Shown in pieces: positions 62,461 through 64,000 of a stretch of DNA of 64,000 nucleotides. The stretch comes from Carettochelys insculpta. Its lineage: Eukaryota; Chordata; Testudines; Carettochelyidae. Position 1 is the stretch's first letter. Each line of letters opens with the position of its first letter. A program made the position numbers and the translations under genes. Under the pieces are notes generated by a model, which had not been told where the DNA came from, made no database searches, and saw only the letters and a list, made by a program, of their open reading frames with translations. The stretch is from the NCBI RefSeq assembly GCF_033958435.1, contig NC_134160.1:11705001-11769000 (forward strand), in the 5' to 3' direction.

Positions 62461-63075
62461 GTCTGACAGTGAAAGCACTGGTTTGGAACTTTGGAAATCT
62501 GGAATCAAACCCCAGCTGTGCGCCGTGCCCAACATTTCTCGGCTACGTCTACACTACAGTGATCCTCCCAAAGAAGTTCTTCCGGAAGATCGCTTCTGAA
62601 AGCGCGTGTCCACACACCAAAAAGTGGATCCAAAAATTGTTCCACTCTTTCGATAGATAGCATCCACACAGCCCCCCACTCTTCAGAAGAGTGGGCCGGG
62701 GACTGAAAAATCCAGCACCACGAGGACGGCTCTTTCAAGAAAAGGGGCACCTATGCACATTTTTTTCTGAAAGAATCTTTTGGAAAAAGGCCCTTTTCCT
62801 CAGCTGGGTGAGGAAAAGGGCCACCAGAAAAAGTGCTGCGTTCTTCTGACTTAATATTGAAATTTTGCATGTAAACTCTGAGATTTTTCAAAAGAACCCC
62901 GGCTTTTTTGAAAAAAACTTGCTAGCATAGACATAGTCCCCATGTGTCTGTGCGCCCCAGTTTTACTATGAATACAACGGGGGTAATGCTAGTTTTTTCC
63001 CACCCTGTATCTTGCCAATATAGGTACTTAACTCAGTGGCACGAACTGCCTCTCACTGTGTTTGTGGAGCATCTA
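62461..63075 (+). repeat. MIR-like SINE split by a MITE
   Basis: GAAAGCACTGGTTTGGAACT to GTGCCCAACATTTCTC (62461-62540), then CATGTGTCTGTGCGCCCCAG to GAGCATCTAGCGATAAGG (62940-63075). Both halves fall in MIR order with the break in the core. Confidence 0.7.
62541..62939. mobile_element. MITE-like element inserted in SINE, 399 bp
   Basis: Left GGCTACGTCTACACTACAGT, right inverted GGACTATGTCTATGCTAGCA. GGAAAAAGGCCCTTTTCCTC mirrors GAGGAAAAGGGCC inside. Same end type as 8943-9665. Confidence 0.8.
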
Positions 63076-64000
63076 GCGATAAGGCCCTAATCTTAGGTGG
63101 AATTATTTGTAGCGCAAATAATATATCCAGACAGGGACCATCTTTATGGTACACTCACAAAGAGCCACACATGTCATTGGTGCTTCTCCCGGAGAGAGCA
63201 AAGCAAGATCTGGGGCCAGTGACAAAGCTGGCCGGCTAGAGATGGGCAGAGTGCTTCTACAGGCACTGCAGCCTGCTACTCCCCTAGCAATATCACTCGG
63301 CTACAGGCACACTCCAGCAGTGTTCAAGGCCCTAAATTTGACTCACTTCAACCATTTCACTGGTGCCCGATGTCGCTAATCCTAGTGGTTAACACCCTGA
63401 ACCTTAACAATCTTCCCCAATCAAACTATGGAAGACTCCCTCCCGCAGTGCAGCAATTAGCAGCCCTTCTCCCAGCTGGGGAAACCGAGGCACAAACCCA
63501 TTTCACTGATGTGCTCAAAGTCACACGATGAAGGATTGGGGGAGTACGGGAAAGAAGCACATTAGTACCATCTCCCCTCCCCCCTGCACAACAGCTCCTC
63601 TCAGCCTGTTCTGCTTCGCCATAGATTATCCTTAGAGCTGGCTGACCATTAAATTCTAATTATTTCAGGGATCGTAACAATTTAACCCAAGTTTCCGGCA
63701 GGCGATTGTCTGCACATTTCACCTTGACTTTTATATGGTCTTTATGCTAGAATTCAACTGTCAAAATATTTTGATTTCACAGAAAGTTGAAGTGTTTTGA
63801 CCTTTGCCAAATAAAACATTTACAATATTCTGAACTGCTGCGTTTGGGCCATTCCTGGCCTGGACGATTCTGTGAGATCTGCTTTTGGCCTCCTATGGGA
63901 TATAATTCTGAAATCTTAGACTTTCCAGGGAAGGGGAATTCCATTTTCCAACCACTCCTAATTACACATTCAAGGCTGTTTTGAGGAGAGGTCTCCAGGT
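63076..64000. other. non-coding, nothing recognised
   Basis: A weak inverted MIR-like core at about 63475-63535 (GGGGAAACCGAGGCACAAAC). No first exon of the gene was found before the window ends. Confidence 0.4.

Overview
The window is vertebrate nuclear DNA, most likely from a turtle (a crocodilian is the main alternative). It is intron-rich and packed with CR1 retroposon tails, MIR-like and tRNA-derived SINEs, small hAT transposons and short elements with TACGTCTACAC-type ends, a mix I associate with turtles. There are no prokaryotic features.

One host gene accounts for nearly all coding sequence. On the minus strand I could assemble 25 coding exons between 53192 and 2934. All introns are GT-AG, every reading phase agrees, and the frame is open for 961 codons plus a stop. 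The product is an Arf GTPase-activating protein of the ASAP family, and details of its BAR, PH, proline-rich and C-terminal segments match ASAP3. Domain order is BAR (exons at 53.2-27.6 kb), PH (26.4-21.7 kb), ArfGAP zinc finger (21.9-20.0 kb), ankyrin repeats (19.5-10.2 kb), proline-rich region (9.9-5.5 kb) and a C-terminal SH3 domain (3.6-2.9 kb). Roughly the first 40-45 residues are missing; the first coding exon should lie beyond the right edge. Residue numbers below count from the first codon visible in the window.

The most interesting host feature is the SH3 domain. As I recall it, human ASAP3 lacks a working SH3 domain and keeps only a degenerate copy of its last exon. Here the missing exon (3461-3583) is present, in frame and symmetric (phase 0-0), but two aromatic residues of the ligand-binding surface are substituted.

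The rest is repeats. Three hAT elements have perfect 8-bp target duplications (13360-14434, 26701-27053, 53852-54608) and four more have decayed ones. Two different hATs sit in the same site of two CR1 copies. There are nested CR1-in-CR1 and transposon-in-SINE insertions, palindromic fold-back elements, a long open CR1 reverse transcriptase fragment at 31025-31978, a 20-bp minisatellite inside a 293-bp intron, and a G-rich array at 49.6-50.2 kb. Left of 2934 are the presumed 3' UTR and flank; right of 53192 are the 5' intron or flank, with no second host gene recognised.
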